Source of the DNA: Lepus europaeus
Taxonomy: Eukaryota; Chordata; Mammalia; Lagomorpha; Leporidae
Assembly (NCBI RefSeq): GCF_033115175.1
Contig: NC_084833.1
Location: 52,104,716-52,168,715 of the forward strand
Length of the DNA: 64,000 nt
Direction of reading: 5' to 3'
Shown piece by piece: positions 11,270 to 23,546 of this stretch. The first letter of the stretch is position 1, and each line of letters starts with the position of its first letter. The position numbers and the translations under genes were made by a program. A model generated the notes under the pieces. It worked only from the letters and a program-made list of their open reading frames with translations, made no database searches and was not told the origin of the DNA.

Positions 11270-11560
11270 CTGATCTAAGGATGCTTAGTATGGAAATTCA
11301 GCCACCATGGTGAGAAGCCCAAGCCACATGGTGGCATGTGAGAGACATCCTTCCAGCTTAAGTCATCATATGGCTGGAACCACATACAAGAGGCCAAGAA
11401 CCATTCAGCTGAGTCTGGTCAGTCCCCAAGAACATGAAAGAGAAGAGTAAAACTATTATTATTATTATTATTGTTATTGCTATTGTTGTTGTTTTAATAC
11501 TTTAATTTTGTGGTGGTTGTCATGCCATGCTAAATAACTGGAATAATACAAATGAATTAC
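11270..11560 (+). repeat. MaLR-type LTR 3' portion with (TTA)n
   Basis: The GCCACATGGTGGC and TTAATTTTGTGGTGGTTGTCATGC ... AAATAACTGGAATA wording is that of the end of an MLT-type LTR. A TTA trinucleotide array at 11452-11495 lies inside it. Confidence 0.4.
11452..11495. repeat. (TTA)n/(TTG)n microsatellite
   Basis: About eight ATT units decay into TTG units. Confidence 0.9.
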
Positions 11561-12599
11561 TTATAAAAGAAATGCTAACAAGTTAGTATGATGACAATAA
11601 TAATTCTACTTGCTTTCTGGGACACTGGACCATCTGAAACAATTCTCTATGTCTCTTTTTTTTTCATTCATATTTGCTATAATTTTAACATTACTTATGT
11701 TTTAAGAGATTTTGAGATTTTTAATATAACCTTTAAAATCTTTTTGTTGTTTTGTCAATTTTTTTCAGTTTCCAAATATTTCTTTCTCTTTGGTTGTTCT
11801 TTTTGTAATGTCACTCTTAAAATAATTATTTCATGAATATAATATCCTCAGTTTTTCTAAGGAACTAATTAGAATTTTCTTTTCAAAATAAGTTGACTTC
11901 TGTTTTCTAAAGAAAGTGTTTCCTTTGAAGTAAGTTCACCGGTAAATCTTGGCCTTTCTGTTTCATGTCAGGTTCTTGAATGTCTGTTGTATCATTCAGG
12001 GTCTTCATAGGAAACCGAGGACAAACTGGGACTGAATATTCAAGGAAAATTTGATAAACAGGTCATTTGTGAAGGTGTGAGAAAGATTTAGAGAAACCCG
12101 TGAGGGACAAGGCAGCATCTTGGAGCTAGCAAATGCTGGAAGCCATTAGTTTCCCCAGGGCAGCCAGAGCAAGAGTAGGGACCATTACAAGAAGCCATAG
12201 AAGGCAGTGGTAGGGGAGGGCTGTCACAGGGGTTATGGTCTCTTTGGGAGAAAAGCAGCAACCCACAGCAACTCAGAAGGGTCCAGGGAAATGCATCTCC
12301 TGCGCTCACTCTTCCCCATCCTCCCATCCACACCAGTGCTTTCCGTTGCCATCAACCAACAGAAAGTTGGGGGCAACAAAGGTCATTGACATGGTCCATA
12401 CAGGCTAGTTTCCTGAGCACAGAGCAGGGAGAAGGCAGGGAGTGGATCTAGAGGAACCGGCAGAAGAAAATTGGCTCAGGATGTCTTTAGTTGGCTGTTG
12501 ACACTGAAACAATAGAAGCCTGGGAGTTCCGGGGGACAAGTGTGGGTCTTTTTTAATGACATCCCACGTTGATATAAGTCTGAGAATATTACTGTGCAA
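11561..12599. other. Intergenic, nothing recognised
   Basis: The first part is AT-rich with an 82-codon hydrophobic chance frame at 11588-11836. The second part may be a decayed mammalian repeat. No gene call is supported. Confidence 0.4.
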
Positions 12600-12985
12600 G
12601 TCAGCTTTTCATTACCTTAACTAAAATAACTCAGAGGAACTTGTTGGGAAGAAAAAGTTGATGTCGGCTTATACTTTGGAGGTTCATGGTTCAGGACTGG
12701 GTGGCCCCATTTGTCTGGCACATGTTGCAGACAGACCATAGCAGAGAGGAGGAATGACCCCACAGTAAGCCAGGAAGCAGAGACAGACACAGGAAGCACA
12801 CTTGGCTTATGAAACCAACCCTCCCATGAGAACTACCTTGAGTACAAGTCCCCACTGACCTAACGACCTCCCAGCAGACCCACCTCAGATCCAAAATTAG
12901 ATCAAGGCTCAACCCTTAACCTGTCAACCAATAACATAAGACTGGGTTTAAGTGTTTCCATGAATCTGGGATGTCAAGCTTGTTC
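12600..12985 (-). repeat. MaLR/ERVL-type LTR-like element, antisense
   Basis: It reads CTTTGGAGGTTCATGGTTCAGGACTGGGTGGCC, CCCATGAGAACTACCTTGAG, CCTCCCAGCAGACCCACCTC and AACCAATAACATAAGACTGGG, in the same order as the copies at 5998 and 8938. Confidence 0.5.
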
Positions 12986-13203
12986 AAGTATAACCCATAT
13001 ATGATGCAAATAGAAACAAATAGAAACCTGTACAACCTTTAGAAAGATATTTGGTATCATTATTTAAAATTGCTATAACTGATAACCCTGATAAATCAAT
13101 TCTATCCCAAGGAGTGTCTACAAACGAAATAATTAAAGGTATACAGAAAGATTTAAGAATGTTACTGCATTATTTATAATGGCACAATTGTTAAAATAAT
13201 TGT

Positions 13204-13500
13204 TGGGGCCAGCGCTGTGGCATAGTGAGCCTATGGCACTAGCATCTCATATGGGTGCCAGTTCATGTCTCAGCTGCTCTTCTTCCCATCCAGCTCTCTG
13301 CTATGGCCTGGGAAAGCAATAGAAGATGGCCCAAGTGCATGGAGCCCTGCACCCACATAGGAGACCCAGAAGAAGCTCCTGGCTTCAAGATGGGCCCAGC
13401 TCCAGTTGCAGCCATTTGAGGAGTGAACCAGCAGGTGGAAGATCTTTGTCTCTTCCTCTGTTAATCTACCTCTCAAATAAATAGATAAAAATCTTTAACA
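13204..13500 (+). mobile_element. CSINE, sense
   Basis: GGGGCCAGCGCTGTGGCATAGTG head, ATCTCATATGGGTGCC, GCTATGGCCTGGGAAAGCAATAGAAGATGGCCC body and CTCAAATAAATAGATAAAAATC tail. Relatively well preserved. Confidence 0.9.
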
Positions 13501-13626
13501 AAATTGTAACATCTATCAATAGGAGATTAATAGCTCTATAGGACAAATAAATTGTATATCTCTATATATTTATCTATAGGGTAAATTATAGTATATCTAC
13601 AGGACACTAAAAAGCATGTTTTAAAT

Positions 13627-13918
13627 TTATGCTGCCCAGTGCAGTAAGCACGGACCACACACAGCTCTTGAGCACTTGCCATATGGACAGTCTGAACTGA
13701 GTTGTGCTTTAAGTATAAAATATTCACTTCATTTTTGAAGACTTAGAACAAAAAGAAGAATGTAAGATATCCCATTAACAATTTTTTATATTGATTTTAT
13801 GTTCAAATGGTAATGTTTTAGCTATACGGGTTAAATACAATTTATTATTAAAATAAATTTGATTAGAAATTTTAAAATAATGTGGCTTGCACTAGGTAGC
13901 TATTAGACACTATTGCTC
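13627..13918. repeat. Ancient DNA-transposon-like repeat
   Basis: CTCTTGAGCACTTGCCATATGG, TTTTTGAAGACTTAGAACAAAAAGAAGAATGTAAGATATCCC and ATGTTCAAATGGTAATGTTTTAGC form a block that I recognise as a medium-reiterated eutherian repeat. The related phrases at the two ends suggest inverted termini. Confidence 0.45.
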
Positions 13919-13950
13919 TTGAAAAAAATGACAAGGTGGGGAAAAACTAA

Positions 13951-14227
13951 TTTTTTTTAACTTGAGAGGCAGAGAGACAGAACTCCTAGGCACTGGTTCA
14001 CTCAACAAATACCTTCAATGGTTGGGGCTGGACAGCAGTCAGCCAGGAACTGGGAACTCAATCCCTTTCTCCCACATGGGTGGCAGGAACCCGATTACTT
14101 GAGCCATCACCTGCTCCCTCCCACGTTGCACTGGAAGGAAGCTAAGACAGGAATTGAACCCAGTAGCCTGATATGGGACACAGGAATCTTAACCAGCCTC
14201 TCAAGCACTAGGCGGAATTCCCACCCT
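13951..14227 (-). mobile_element. CSINE, antisense, old copy
   Basis: TTTTTTTTAACTTGAGAGGCAGAGAGACAG is the reversed tail. TTTCTCCCACATGGGTGGCAGGAACCC and AGCCTGATATGGGACACAGG belong to the body and head. Confidence 0.75.
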
Positions 14228-15259
14228 GAAAGGCATATTTTCCAACGATTTTACATGACAGGATGTCTTTATGGTTTAACGTCACATGCAAATCAGTGTG
14301 CAGATGGATAATGGGACTAACTCACATCATGGGCCCCCTGATGAGATTCACCAAGAACATAAACATTACTCAGGAAGTGTTCCTGCCCAGAGCGCATGAC
14401 CTGAACCTAATCAGGAATAAACATCAGACAAAGCCCAATTGAGGGACATTCGGAAAAACACCAGCCTGTTCTCTTATGGAGAAACTCAGTTTCTCCTACC
14501 TACCATAGTCACAACACAGATCACCTCTGATACCAGATCCCTGGGAGCTTTTCCCCAGTCACCAGCAAGCCAGCAATGCTGCAGTGGGCGTCAGCTGATG
14601 GCCTCTAGTTCAACACAGCTCTGATACTATCTGTCTGGGGATCAGGTCACATCCCACAGGTTGAGAGCTCCAAGACAGTCCACTCCCCACCCCCACCGCC
14701 TTCAGGTGTCACACCATGTGCTTTTACTTGTACTTCTGCCTGGAATAAATAATAAATCAGGTTTCCAGGACTCCCTTCTTGGGTTCAGGTGCTCCAGTGG
14801 CTGACAGTGCTCAGGGAAACACTTGTTTACCATTCACTATGAGGGATGTTCCAGAGGAACAGGAGCGATGAATAGGCTGGGGCACCCGAGAAGGGACGAG
14901 GTGCTCCCCCAGCCTCCGCGGGAGCCACCCCCCAGGAACCTCCATGTAGCCTGCTCTCTAGAAGCTCTCCGAATCCTGCGGAAGCTTCGTTACATAGGTG
15001 TGGTTGACTGAATCACTGGCCAACGCAACTCCCAGCCCAGTACTCTCCCTGGAGGTTGGGTGCTGGGGCTCAAAGTCCCCATCCTCTCATCTTGCCTCGG
15101 TCTGGGAGGTGACCAGTCCCTATCCCGGAAGCCACCTAGGGGCTGTCAGGCACTAGTCAACTCATTAACGTACAAAAAGACATCATCATTTAGGAGGTTT
15201 TATGTCAGGAAATCAGATGGAGACCAAATGTGTATTTTACAAGATCGCACCTGTTCTCT
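14228..15259. other. Intergenic, nothing recognised
   Basis: Open frames up to 70 codons, none with a recognisable product. Confidence 0.45.
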
Positions 15260-15700
15260 ACAAATATATTAGCATCATAGAAGGAAAACAAAGATGAAAT
15301 TGTAGCTTAAAGGGGCTTAAAGGCACAGAACAATTAACAGCATGCATTTTAAGTTTCATGAAGAACAATACTGGGACAACTGGTAGAATCTGCATATGGG
15401 TTCTATCATAGGTAGTCATGTTCTTTTACTATTAGAGTGCCCAGTCTTGATCACTGTGTTTGTAGTTAAGAGTGTCCTTGGCGTACAAAGTCTACCTTGA
15501 AGGCTTTGGAGCTAAGTAGTCACAATATCTTCACCTTATTCTTAAATGGTCCAGCACAAGTTACATTGGGTATATGCAGGTATTTTCATATTTATAAAGA
15601 AAGTAAGTTTGGGTTCATTGAACTCTTTTTTGCATCTTTTCTGTAAATTTGAAACTGAGTAAAATGACTTTTAAAGAAACTTTAAGTACACGTTTTTTAA
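15260..15700 (+). repeat. Possible old interspersed repeat 3' end
   Basis: The final TTTTTTGCATCTTTTCTGTAAATTTGAAACTGAG wording resembles the 3' end of an old mammalian repeat read in sense orientation. The upstream part is not assigned. Confidence 0.3.
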
Positions 15701-18700
15701 AAGCATATGAGAAGCAGCATGGTGGAAAGTGCTAGAAAGGTTTCATTCTTAAACAGCAGCACCCCGGGACAGAGGCAGAAGGGTCCCCTGCTTTGGGCCT
15801 TGCTTCCACCCTTCTCAGCTGTGCCTGCCTCCCCCCAGCCTTGCTAAATCTGCAGGGCTAAAGGAATGTGCCCACCCGGAGCATACTCTGGGTTCCCAGA
15901 TTGCCAGGGTCCATGCTCTGGAGAGGGACATACACTGAGGGTGTGCACACCCCTCCCCGCCCCAGCCTCAGGGACAGAAGCTAGAAGGCAGAGGCCAGGG
16001 TGTATGTGCAGGACACCTCTTAGTATGCAGGACGGAGTCAGGAGTGTCAAGAGAAGGGCTCCAGTTGCAGTGGGGGAAACAGAGGCCAGCACTGCCCGCA
16101 CTGCCTGTCCTGGCGTGGAAATCAGAGTCAGAGGAGTCTGCATTCAGGCCTGACCTTGCAGGTCATCATGAAGGTGTTTGTCTAAGTCAGAGGCTAAAGC
16201 ACATTTAGACACTGTGTGCCAGCCTGCTGCATGCCTTTTACATATTTAGACAACGGGGTGGGGGATCTCCCTTTGTGCTCTTGTTCCAGGTCCTTGCCAA
16301 GGAGGAGACAGAGCAGGAGGGCAGAAGGGAGAGTGGGGAAGAGGAGAAGGAGGGGTGGGGAGGGATTTAAACAGCTGTTGGAAGCCAGGAGAAGCCAGCC
16401 CACACAGGCCCACCACTGCCACCTCCTCCTTGTTCTCCATTAAGGGGGCTTCTCCCCAGCAGTGAGACCCCAGGGCCCTATGATGATCTGGGGAGGTTGG
16501 CAGGAACCCGGACTGCACACTTTGGGAGACAGCGGGAACCCAAGAGGCCCCGCAGGGAAAACACACACTTTCCAAGAAACCCTCCCACAGGTGTGGACAT
16601 GTCACCGAGAGAACAGAGCGCCTTCTGTCTAGCGGGACCTAATATCTATGAACTGCACGGAGCAGCTGGGAAGCTTTTCTGAGCAGGATCCTAATGCTTC
16701 CAGCCACCTGGGGTTGGTTGTGGGGACCAGCAGCCCAGGTGCTAGGAGTGAGCTCAGAGCCCCAGCGTGGGACCTGGAAGCCTCCTTTACCCCTGCTGGG
16801 CTCCCCACCTCCCCTGCCCACCTTCTTCCCCCGTCATGCACTCAGGAGGACCTCATAAAATGCTGTTTAAGTAAAACTGATAGGCTAGGAAAATTGCAGG
16901 GTGGCTCTTTCTGGCCTGACAAACCTCCTCCCACCACTGCACACCTGGGTCAAAAATCCCAGGACAGAACGGTCCAGCACAGGGATGCCACGGGCATCAC
17001 ATGCAGCCCAGCCCAAGGCCAGCACATCATGTGTGCTTCTTCCACTTTTGCTGAAGTTAAATCAAAAGCCACGGCCTGCCCTCATGGAAGAATATCCTAG
17101 ACTTGGGCAGAGCTGGTGGCAGGATATAGCACAGGCCTCCACATTCGGCTGCCCTCTTCCGAGCATAACTCACAGCACGTTAAGCTATCGTTGTGACCAT
17201 GGGTACGCTTGCCAAGTGCCTCTGAAACACAGGGAAAGGGCAGGAGGGAAGGCCCTGTCTGCAAGGGTCTCCTGGAGGTTCTGGAAGGCAGGGTGAACTG
17301 AGCCACAGGAGAGGGGATGTAGGAGGACACAAGCCGTCTGCAAATATCCTGGGCTCTCCCTCTGGGCACCTGTGCCCGTTGCATTTTCCTGCTATTGTTT
17401 TAGAAATGAGGGTGGGTGATGAGGGGAGGTAAGAGGAAAAGAGAATGTCTTCTTTTTTTTTTTCTCAGTCTACTTCACAGACTGTGAAGAGAGAAGCCAG
17501 GGGTATGGTTCTGATGGTGTGAGGAAGGATCAGGAGGGGGCGGGGGGAGAGAAAGAGAATGAAGGAACAAGAGCAAGTATAGCAGCCAAGGGGCCTTCAA
17601 GAGTGGCTCAAGGCAAGGAACCAGGCTGAGCAGCAAGCAGCTGGGAGTCTTGTCAGTGCGGAGACAAAATCAGGCCATTGAAGCCATAGAAGCTTTGAGT
17701 CCAGGCATCCTTTCCCCAACTGTACGTCCTTGAATCATATCCCACCAGGTCAGAGTCCCAGCTATCCCACCACAGAGGCATTTTCGCTAACATTAAGGCT
17801 TGCTGAGTTAGAGAGCCCCAGAATCTAGCATGTATTAAGTCCTTTTCTTAAGCACTTTGGATCCCATCAAATGCCGCTGACTTCTCCGTGCAAGAAACGG
17901 ACACAGGAAGAGGAAGGGCCAACATCCTCCACCACGGGTGCAAGACTGCACAGGGAGTCTGCAGCTCGCCAGAACCCGATGGAACTAACCGTGGGATTGT
18001 TCGGAACAGAAACAGGTCTCAGAGCAATGGCCCCAACACCTTGATTATCTGTTTGTGTTCTGACCTGAATAGCCTAGTCTGTAATTAACCGTGCAGATTG
18101 GATTGGAATGGGATTAGCAAGTCATCTAATCAGATTCTAGGATGATTAGTTGTGAGATAAAACAAAAACCTTGGGCTTGCAAATTCTTTAGCTCCTCGTG
18201 GGAGCTTTCACTCCCACAGTTGCCTGCCCTGGGCATTTGTATGCTCCCTCCCTGTCAGCCAGCCCAGACACGAGACTCTCATGGGGGTGATCAGAAGGCC
18301 AGAAAGAGGAGGAAAGGGAGGTGGGAGAGAAGAAGGCAGGAAAGAGGTTATGTTTCTGAACAAATAATCTGGGTATTTTGTAAATTATGAGGAATCATGG
18401 GAAGGGAAATTGAGAGTCTCCAATCAACACAGAAGAATAAAAAAGGAAGGAAACGGATCCTGAAAGATCTGGCCCTGGGACCCTTGGAGTGTCTTTGGGT
18501 TTTCTCTGACATTTACCATCCTGCTCAGAGCTTGAAGGGTTCTGGGCCCTTGATGCCAGGGAGAGGAAGGCCAGGGAGTAAGTCCAGCCCGCATGCCAAA
18601 GAATGTAGAGAACACAACCAAGGCAGCACACTGAGCAAGGCAGGTATGACCCACACAGGCCTGGGTGGAGAGCTGGGGAAGAAGAGACACTGAATGGTTA

Positions 18701-18777
18701 GCTCCAGGGATTGAGGAGCTGGCTGGCACCTGCACCAGAAGTGTCAGGGGCTGTGTTCTGTAGAACTGGGCGCCAGG
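15701..18777. other. GC-richer intergenic block, nothing recognised
   Basis: About 3 kb with many overlapping open frames (60-150 codons, both strands), the pattern expected when high GC thins out stop codons. None shows a domain, signal peptide or splice-linked partner. A short T-run is at 17453-17463 and a G-run near 17536. Confidence 0.45.
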
Positions 18778-19118
18778 GCATGGTATGGTTTGTCCCCTAA
18801 GTTCATGTTCTGGAAGCGGGGTCCCCAGTGTGCAGTACTGAGGTGGTGGAAGCTTTAAGAGGCCAGGAGGAAGGGAATTAGGTCATGGCAGGGGGTGGAG
18901 GGGTGCCCCACACATTAGTTCTCCAGAAAGCAGCTTGTGGCCAAGCAAGGCTACCCAATGCCTTGGCTCCTTCTGCATGCAACTGGTTCACTTTCCACTT
19001 CTCCACCGTGTCATGACACAGCCAGTGCCATGCTGTTTGGACCCGCCAGCCACTAGAATTATGGGCCAAGCCAACCTCTTCTCTTTATACATACCTCAGC
19101 ATCAGGTGTTCCATTAGA
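18778..19118 (+). repeat. MaLR/MST-type LTR-like element, sense
   Basis: GCATGGTATGGTTTGTCCCC, GGAAGCGGGGTCCCCAGTGTG, GGAATTAGGTCATGGC, CACCGTGTCATGACACAGCC and AGCCAACCTCTTCTCTTTAT follow the order of an MST/THE-type LTR. Confidence 0.55.
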
Positions 19119-19397
19119 GCAAGCAACTAAGATGCTGGGGGAAGCCGTGTTCAGCTCCACCGCCAAAGAGGAAGTGAGCCTTTCTAATTAAAGAGTAAAA
19201 CCCTCTCCGCACTGTCATGATGTGTCCTGTAAGACACAGTCCAGAGAGAAGACGGGGATCCAAATGCAGCAGAGAGCTGGCAAGGGGCAGCATTACAGAG
19301 CAGTGTTGAGCACAAGTGACATTCATACACTCCTTCAGCTGGACTAAGTTTCTGAAGTGAGAACTTTCCAACTAATCTGAGTCAACAGCAGGAAGGA
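19119..19397. other. Intergenic, nothing recognised
   Basis: No nameable feature. Confidence 0.4.
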
Positions 19398-19718
19398 GGG
19401 ACTGTCACTGTGGGGCAGTGGGCTAAGCCACCGCCTGGGACACCTGCATCCCATATTGAGGTGCCAGTTCAAGTCCCAGTTACTCTGCTTCTGACCCAGC
19501 CCCCTGCCAGTGCGCCTGGGAAGCTGCAGATGATGACACAGATGCTTGAGTCCCTGCCACCCACTTGGGAGACCCAGCTAGAGTTCCTGGCTTCTGCTTT
19601 CAACTTAGCCCAGCCCCAGCGGTTGAGGTCGTTTGGGGCGTGAACCAGCAAATGGAAGAGCCTCCCTCTCTCTCCCTCTGTCACTCTGCCTTTCAAATAA
19701 ATTCATCTTTTTAAAAAG
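19398..19718 (+). mobile_element. CSINE, sense
   Basis: GGACTGTCACTGTGGGGCAGTGGGCTAAGCC head, CACTTGGGAGACCC body, CTCCCTCTCTCTCCCTCTG pyrimidine tract and TTTCAAATAAATTCATC tail, followed by an A-run at 19728-19739. Confidence 0.85.
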
Positions 19719-20104
19719 CATACTGAAAAAAAAAAAAACAAAACATGACAAGTTTAGAGTGCCTGGGGTTCCTCATTTCATTTATAGTTGATAGGCACAT
19801 GGCCTTTGACCTCGTTTTGGGACATCCTCCAGTGGATTCTGATGTGAATAGGGAACCCAACACTCCATTTTCATTTTAACTGCATTGCTCCCTGGACCTA
19901 CCCAGGACCTCAGAGACCAGATAACACTCTTTGAGAGAGTAGATTTGCCCATCTATTTGTTGATCTTTTCATTCAATGTACAATCTCCATGATCGACTAC
20001 GTATGAGACTCTGGCCTGCAGAATGCTGGCAACTACACTGTGATGCGAGTATGGACGTATACCTGAATTAAAATTTTTGGAATTATACCTCATGACATGT
20101 ATGG
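19719..20104. other. Intergenic, nothing recognised
   Basis: No nameable feature. Confidence 0.4.
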
Positions 20105-20235
20105 TGTTGATCTCATCATTAACTTTCTGAGCTTCAGTTTCCTCATTCATAATAACAATAACAGTTCCTAGCTCAGGGGGTTTCATTATGCTCGACGTAT
20201 AGTAACTGCTCCATGTCTTTTAGCTATTATTTTGC
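20105..20235 (+). repeat. MIR fragment, sense
   Basis: TTCTGAGCTTCAGTTTCCTCATTCATAATAACAATAAC followed by CTAGCTCAGGGG is the conserved central part of MIR, with a decayed right end at GTATAGTAACTGCTCC. Confidence 0.6.
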
Positions 20236-21189
20236 TTAACGTCGATCTCACTCGGGTTACCAACCATTCCCTACCATGAAATATGGGAGTCTCGGTCAAT
20301 AAAGCAACAAGAATTTAAAAAATCATAGACATTTCTGTGCCCGAGAAGATGCCCAGCTGGTGTGGAAGCCGTTTGCCATCTAGCTTTCAGTTCTATCACA
20401 GAGGACACCAGCAGCTCCATCGGTTAGGGAAGAATGGGAGAGCTTTTAGAGGAACTTTCCTCCGGGGTCTTGGCAGGCACAAGCCTCCTCTTTGCCTACA
20501 CTTTGCCCTTCCCAACGTCTCAGGACGTGCATTTCCATGCTGCCTCAGAACTCAAGCTCATCTCCAAAGCAGCAGGCTATTTACCAGGGCCCCAGCCCAA
20601 GGCACTGAGGATGTGGTTGCTAACCCTGTCCAGCCCCATGTGGTGGAGCCTCCTTGCACTCCCTGCTCCAGGTCTCCCTTTATGCCACTGAGACCCAGGA
20701 TCTGCTGGGCTGGAATAGTTCCGAGCTCCCATGCATCCTCCATATGCTATGACACAACACGTGACACTCTCCCAGTGTCATCCCACTACACAAACTGAGC
20801 CCTGGCTTAATTCTCTCTCCTTCATTCTATGTGGGCCACAGATCCTCCCTAAGCCACAGGCCCTGCTCTGCATCTCAGCCAGTGGCCAAGGCCCCAATTC
20901 CTGGCCTAGATTCTGAATTCTCCCTTTTGAGATGAAAGTCTCTTTCCCATCCCTCTACCCATTTGCCTACTTGCATGCCAATGACGTGGGTATAGGGTTA
21001 GACCTGTTTCTCTCCACCGCCTAGAATAAATTTGGTAATCGCCTGCCACCAGATTCCATCTCTGTTATCCTTGGCGCTAACTGAGCCACTTGAGCTTGGA
21101 TTCCTGAGTCTTTGCGTCAGGGTAGTGTCTCCAACCCTGGGCCCACTCAATGCAGAGGATGGGCTGTACAGCCCAGTGCTTACTAGTAC
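20236..21189. other. Intergenic, nothing recognised
   Basis: Two overlapping open frames of 153 codons (20337-20798) and 85 codons (20434-20691) lie in different frames and have no recognisable domain. Confidence 0.45.
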
Positions 21190-21672
21190 CTTGGCAGTTA
21201 CTGAAAATGTCTATGCCCTATTTTTTCAAGTGTAGAATGGGAAAATAAGGACTATATCTGGGCCGGCGCTGTGGCACAGCAGGTTAACGCCCTGGCCTGA
21301 AGCGCCGGCATCCCATATGGGTGCCAGTCAGAGACCCAGCTGCTCCACTTCCAATCCAGCTGTCTGCTATAGCCTGGGAAAGAAGTAGAAAATGGCCCAA
21401 GTCTTTGGGCCTCTATATCCACGTGGAAGACCTGGAAGAAGCTCCTAGCTTCCGATCAGTGCAGCTTCAGCAGCTGTGGCCAACTGGGGAGTGAACCAAC
21501 GGATGGAAGACCTCTCTCTCTGCCATTCCTCTCTCTGTGTAACTCTGACTTTCAAATAAATAAATCTAAATCTATAAAAAAAAAAACTATCTCAAAGGCC
21601 TATTGAGAGGATTAAATGAAGTCATACATGTAAACCAGCTCAATGCCTGGCACCGAGTAAGCCATCAACAAA
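21190..21672 (+). repeat. MIR fragment, sense, split by a CSINE
   Basis: GCAGTTACTGAAAATG...AGTGTAGAATGGGAAAATAAGGAC before the CSINE and GCCTATTGAGAGGATTAAATGAAGTCATACATGTAAA...CTGGCACCGAGTAAGCC after it form one MIR right half. Confidence 0.65.
21260..21587 (+). mobile_element. CSINE, sense, young-looking, inserted in MIR
   Basis: The head GGGCCGGCGCTGTGGCACAGC is near consensus. CATCCCATATGGGTGCC, the GGCCTGGGAAAGAAGTAG-type body, CTCTCTCTCTGCC and an AAATAAATAAATC tail follow. ACTATATCT before it and ACTATCTC after it are a probable decayed target duplication. Confidence 0.92.
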
Positions 21673-22884
21673 AAGCAGCCAAAGACTTTAGACCAACAGG
21701 ATAAAAGGATATTTGGGCTTTGGGGGGTACTTGGTCTCATATTCACCCTTCATTGTGGCCTTGAAAACTGTAATGGTACCTCCTTCTTCACACAGTTCTC
21801 ACATCCCCAACCAGCACTAGGAGCCCAAGGGAGAGTCAGAAGAACTCTGAGGTGGGTAGGACAGAGCTTGTACCTCCAGGTACTGGGCAAGCAGCCTGGA
21901 GAGCCAGCCACCTGTTGGTGACCTAAAGGGCAGATGCTGCCCAGGACTCCAGCCTGAAGGCCGTAGGTGTAACCACAACCCTTGGAAGAGAAGGTAGGGA
22001 AAAGGATGGAGGTAGGAGGGCAGGCCCAGACACGAGAAAAGGGGACACTCAGCAGAGGACAAACTGAAATGCTCTCCTGTGCTAGGGCAAAGTGGACATA
22101 GCCAGCACTCCAAAGCCAGGGACTATGTCACTCCCTCTAGGCTCGTGGGTGAGGCTGGGCTGGGAAGATGCCCATGCCACCCCCGTGCTCTGCTCTGCAC
22201 TCCCTCGGCTTTCATCATGAGACCGTAACTAGACTTCCTAACATAAGCATACTTCTGGCCCTTACAGATAGAGGCACTGGGGAGGACAATTAGCCCTGGC
22301 CCAGGGGTCAACACCGCCTGGGATCCAGGCCTCTGCCAGCCCTGCACCTGCCCCGAGGAGAACAAGCAGAAGGGATGTGCCAAGCTGACAAGCCTGGGGC
22401 AAGGAGACACCCAGCAAACTTCCAGAATCGTCATCCTCAGTTCTCAAGGTCAACTTCTACAGCATTAATCTGGGCGTTTTTCTAATGACTGCCATGATTG
22501 GAGGCAACAGAAGATCCCGCCTGGATGAATAACCGCAAGACTTGAGTTCAAGGGCAGGTTCTGCTTCAGACTACTGACGTGAAAACATGAATCAACACCA
22601 CCATCCCCAGGCCCTTTATCAGCCCACAACTCTGGGGTCATCCCAGCTCTTGGAGCTGTTACTCTCAGCCCCATACCTCTTCTCCACGCCAAGTTAGTTC
22701 AGTAAACCTTTGTGTGTGAAAGCTTGAAGGGAACAGATCATGGTTGAATGCCCCATCGCAGACTCTCCCAGCACACAGAGCCTTGTGGCACAGGTGGTCA
22801 GCAGCCACCTGTGGGGACATCATCAGTGGTGAGCGTGCTTTACAAAACAGGCAGCCTTCAATGCTCTCATGTGAGATCCCCACA
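21673..22884. other. Intergenic, nothing recognised
   Basis: Chance open frames up to 103 codons. No domain. Confidence 0.45.
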
Positions 22885-23070
22885 CATCACTCACCTGGGA
22901 GCCAGGAGCAGGCTTGCCTCAGGTGCCACCTGTATTTCCCCATCCGGAATGCCCTTTCTACCAGAATGTAAGTTCCACCGGGGAGAATTTTATGTTTTTT
23001 TCATACTATGTCCACAATACAAGGCACATGGTGCACACTCCATAAGCACCTGATGAACAAATGTATGTAT
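22885..23070 (+). repeat. L2 3'-end fragment, sense
   Basis: TTTCTACCAGAATGTAAGTTCCACCGGGG, the long T stretch and CATACTATGTCCACAATACAAGGCACATGG...CATAAGCACCTGATGAACAAATG match the conserved 3' end of LINE2. Confidence 0.65.
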
Positions 23071-23220
23071 TTGTGCACTTGTCCGGGCCAGGCCCCGAAG
23101 TGTGACCTGGAGCCAGGCTCCATGGACCTTTGCCTCCCCTTCTCCTGTAAATGGACTCAGTTGCCTCTGCTTGACATTATACTCAATTTCTTAGGCCTTA
23201 GCTATACATAAGAATCTCCA

Positions 23221-23546
23221 GGGGCAGGTATTTTGTGTAGTGGTCAAGATGCCACTTGGGACCCCTGTATCCCATACAGAATTCCTGGGTTTGAGTCCGT
23301 GCTCTGCTCCCAATTCTAACCTTCTACTACTGCACACCCTGGGACACAGTAAGTGATGGCCCAAGTACCTGGGTCCCTTTCACCCATGTTGGAGACCTGG
23401 ATTGCGTTTTGGACTCCTGGCTTCGACTAGGCCTAGGCCTGGCTGTTGTGGGCATTTGGAGAGTAAATGAGAAGATGGAAGAATGATCTCTGTCTCTGTA
23501 TCCCTTTCTCTCTCTGCCTTTCAAGTAAATAAAAAATAAAATTTAA
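23221..23546 (+). mobile_element. CSINE, sense, old copy
   Basis: GGGGCAGGTATTTTGTGTAGTGGTCAAGATGCC head, GGTTTGAGTCCGTGCTCTG B-box side, GGCATTTGGAGAGTAAATGAG block and CTCTGCCTTTCAAGTAAATAAAAAATAAAA tail. Confidence 0.8.

Noticed and set aside
16648-17100. 150-codon frame, with neighbours at 16246 and 16901
   Set aside because: Overlapping frames on both strands without domain, start context or splice partners.
21260-21340. tRNA gene (A- and B-box-like motifs)
   Set aside because: The motifs belong to the tRNA-derived heads of CSINEs. No cloverleaf with a proper anticodon arm is present, here or in the other copies.
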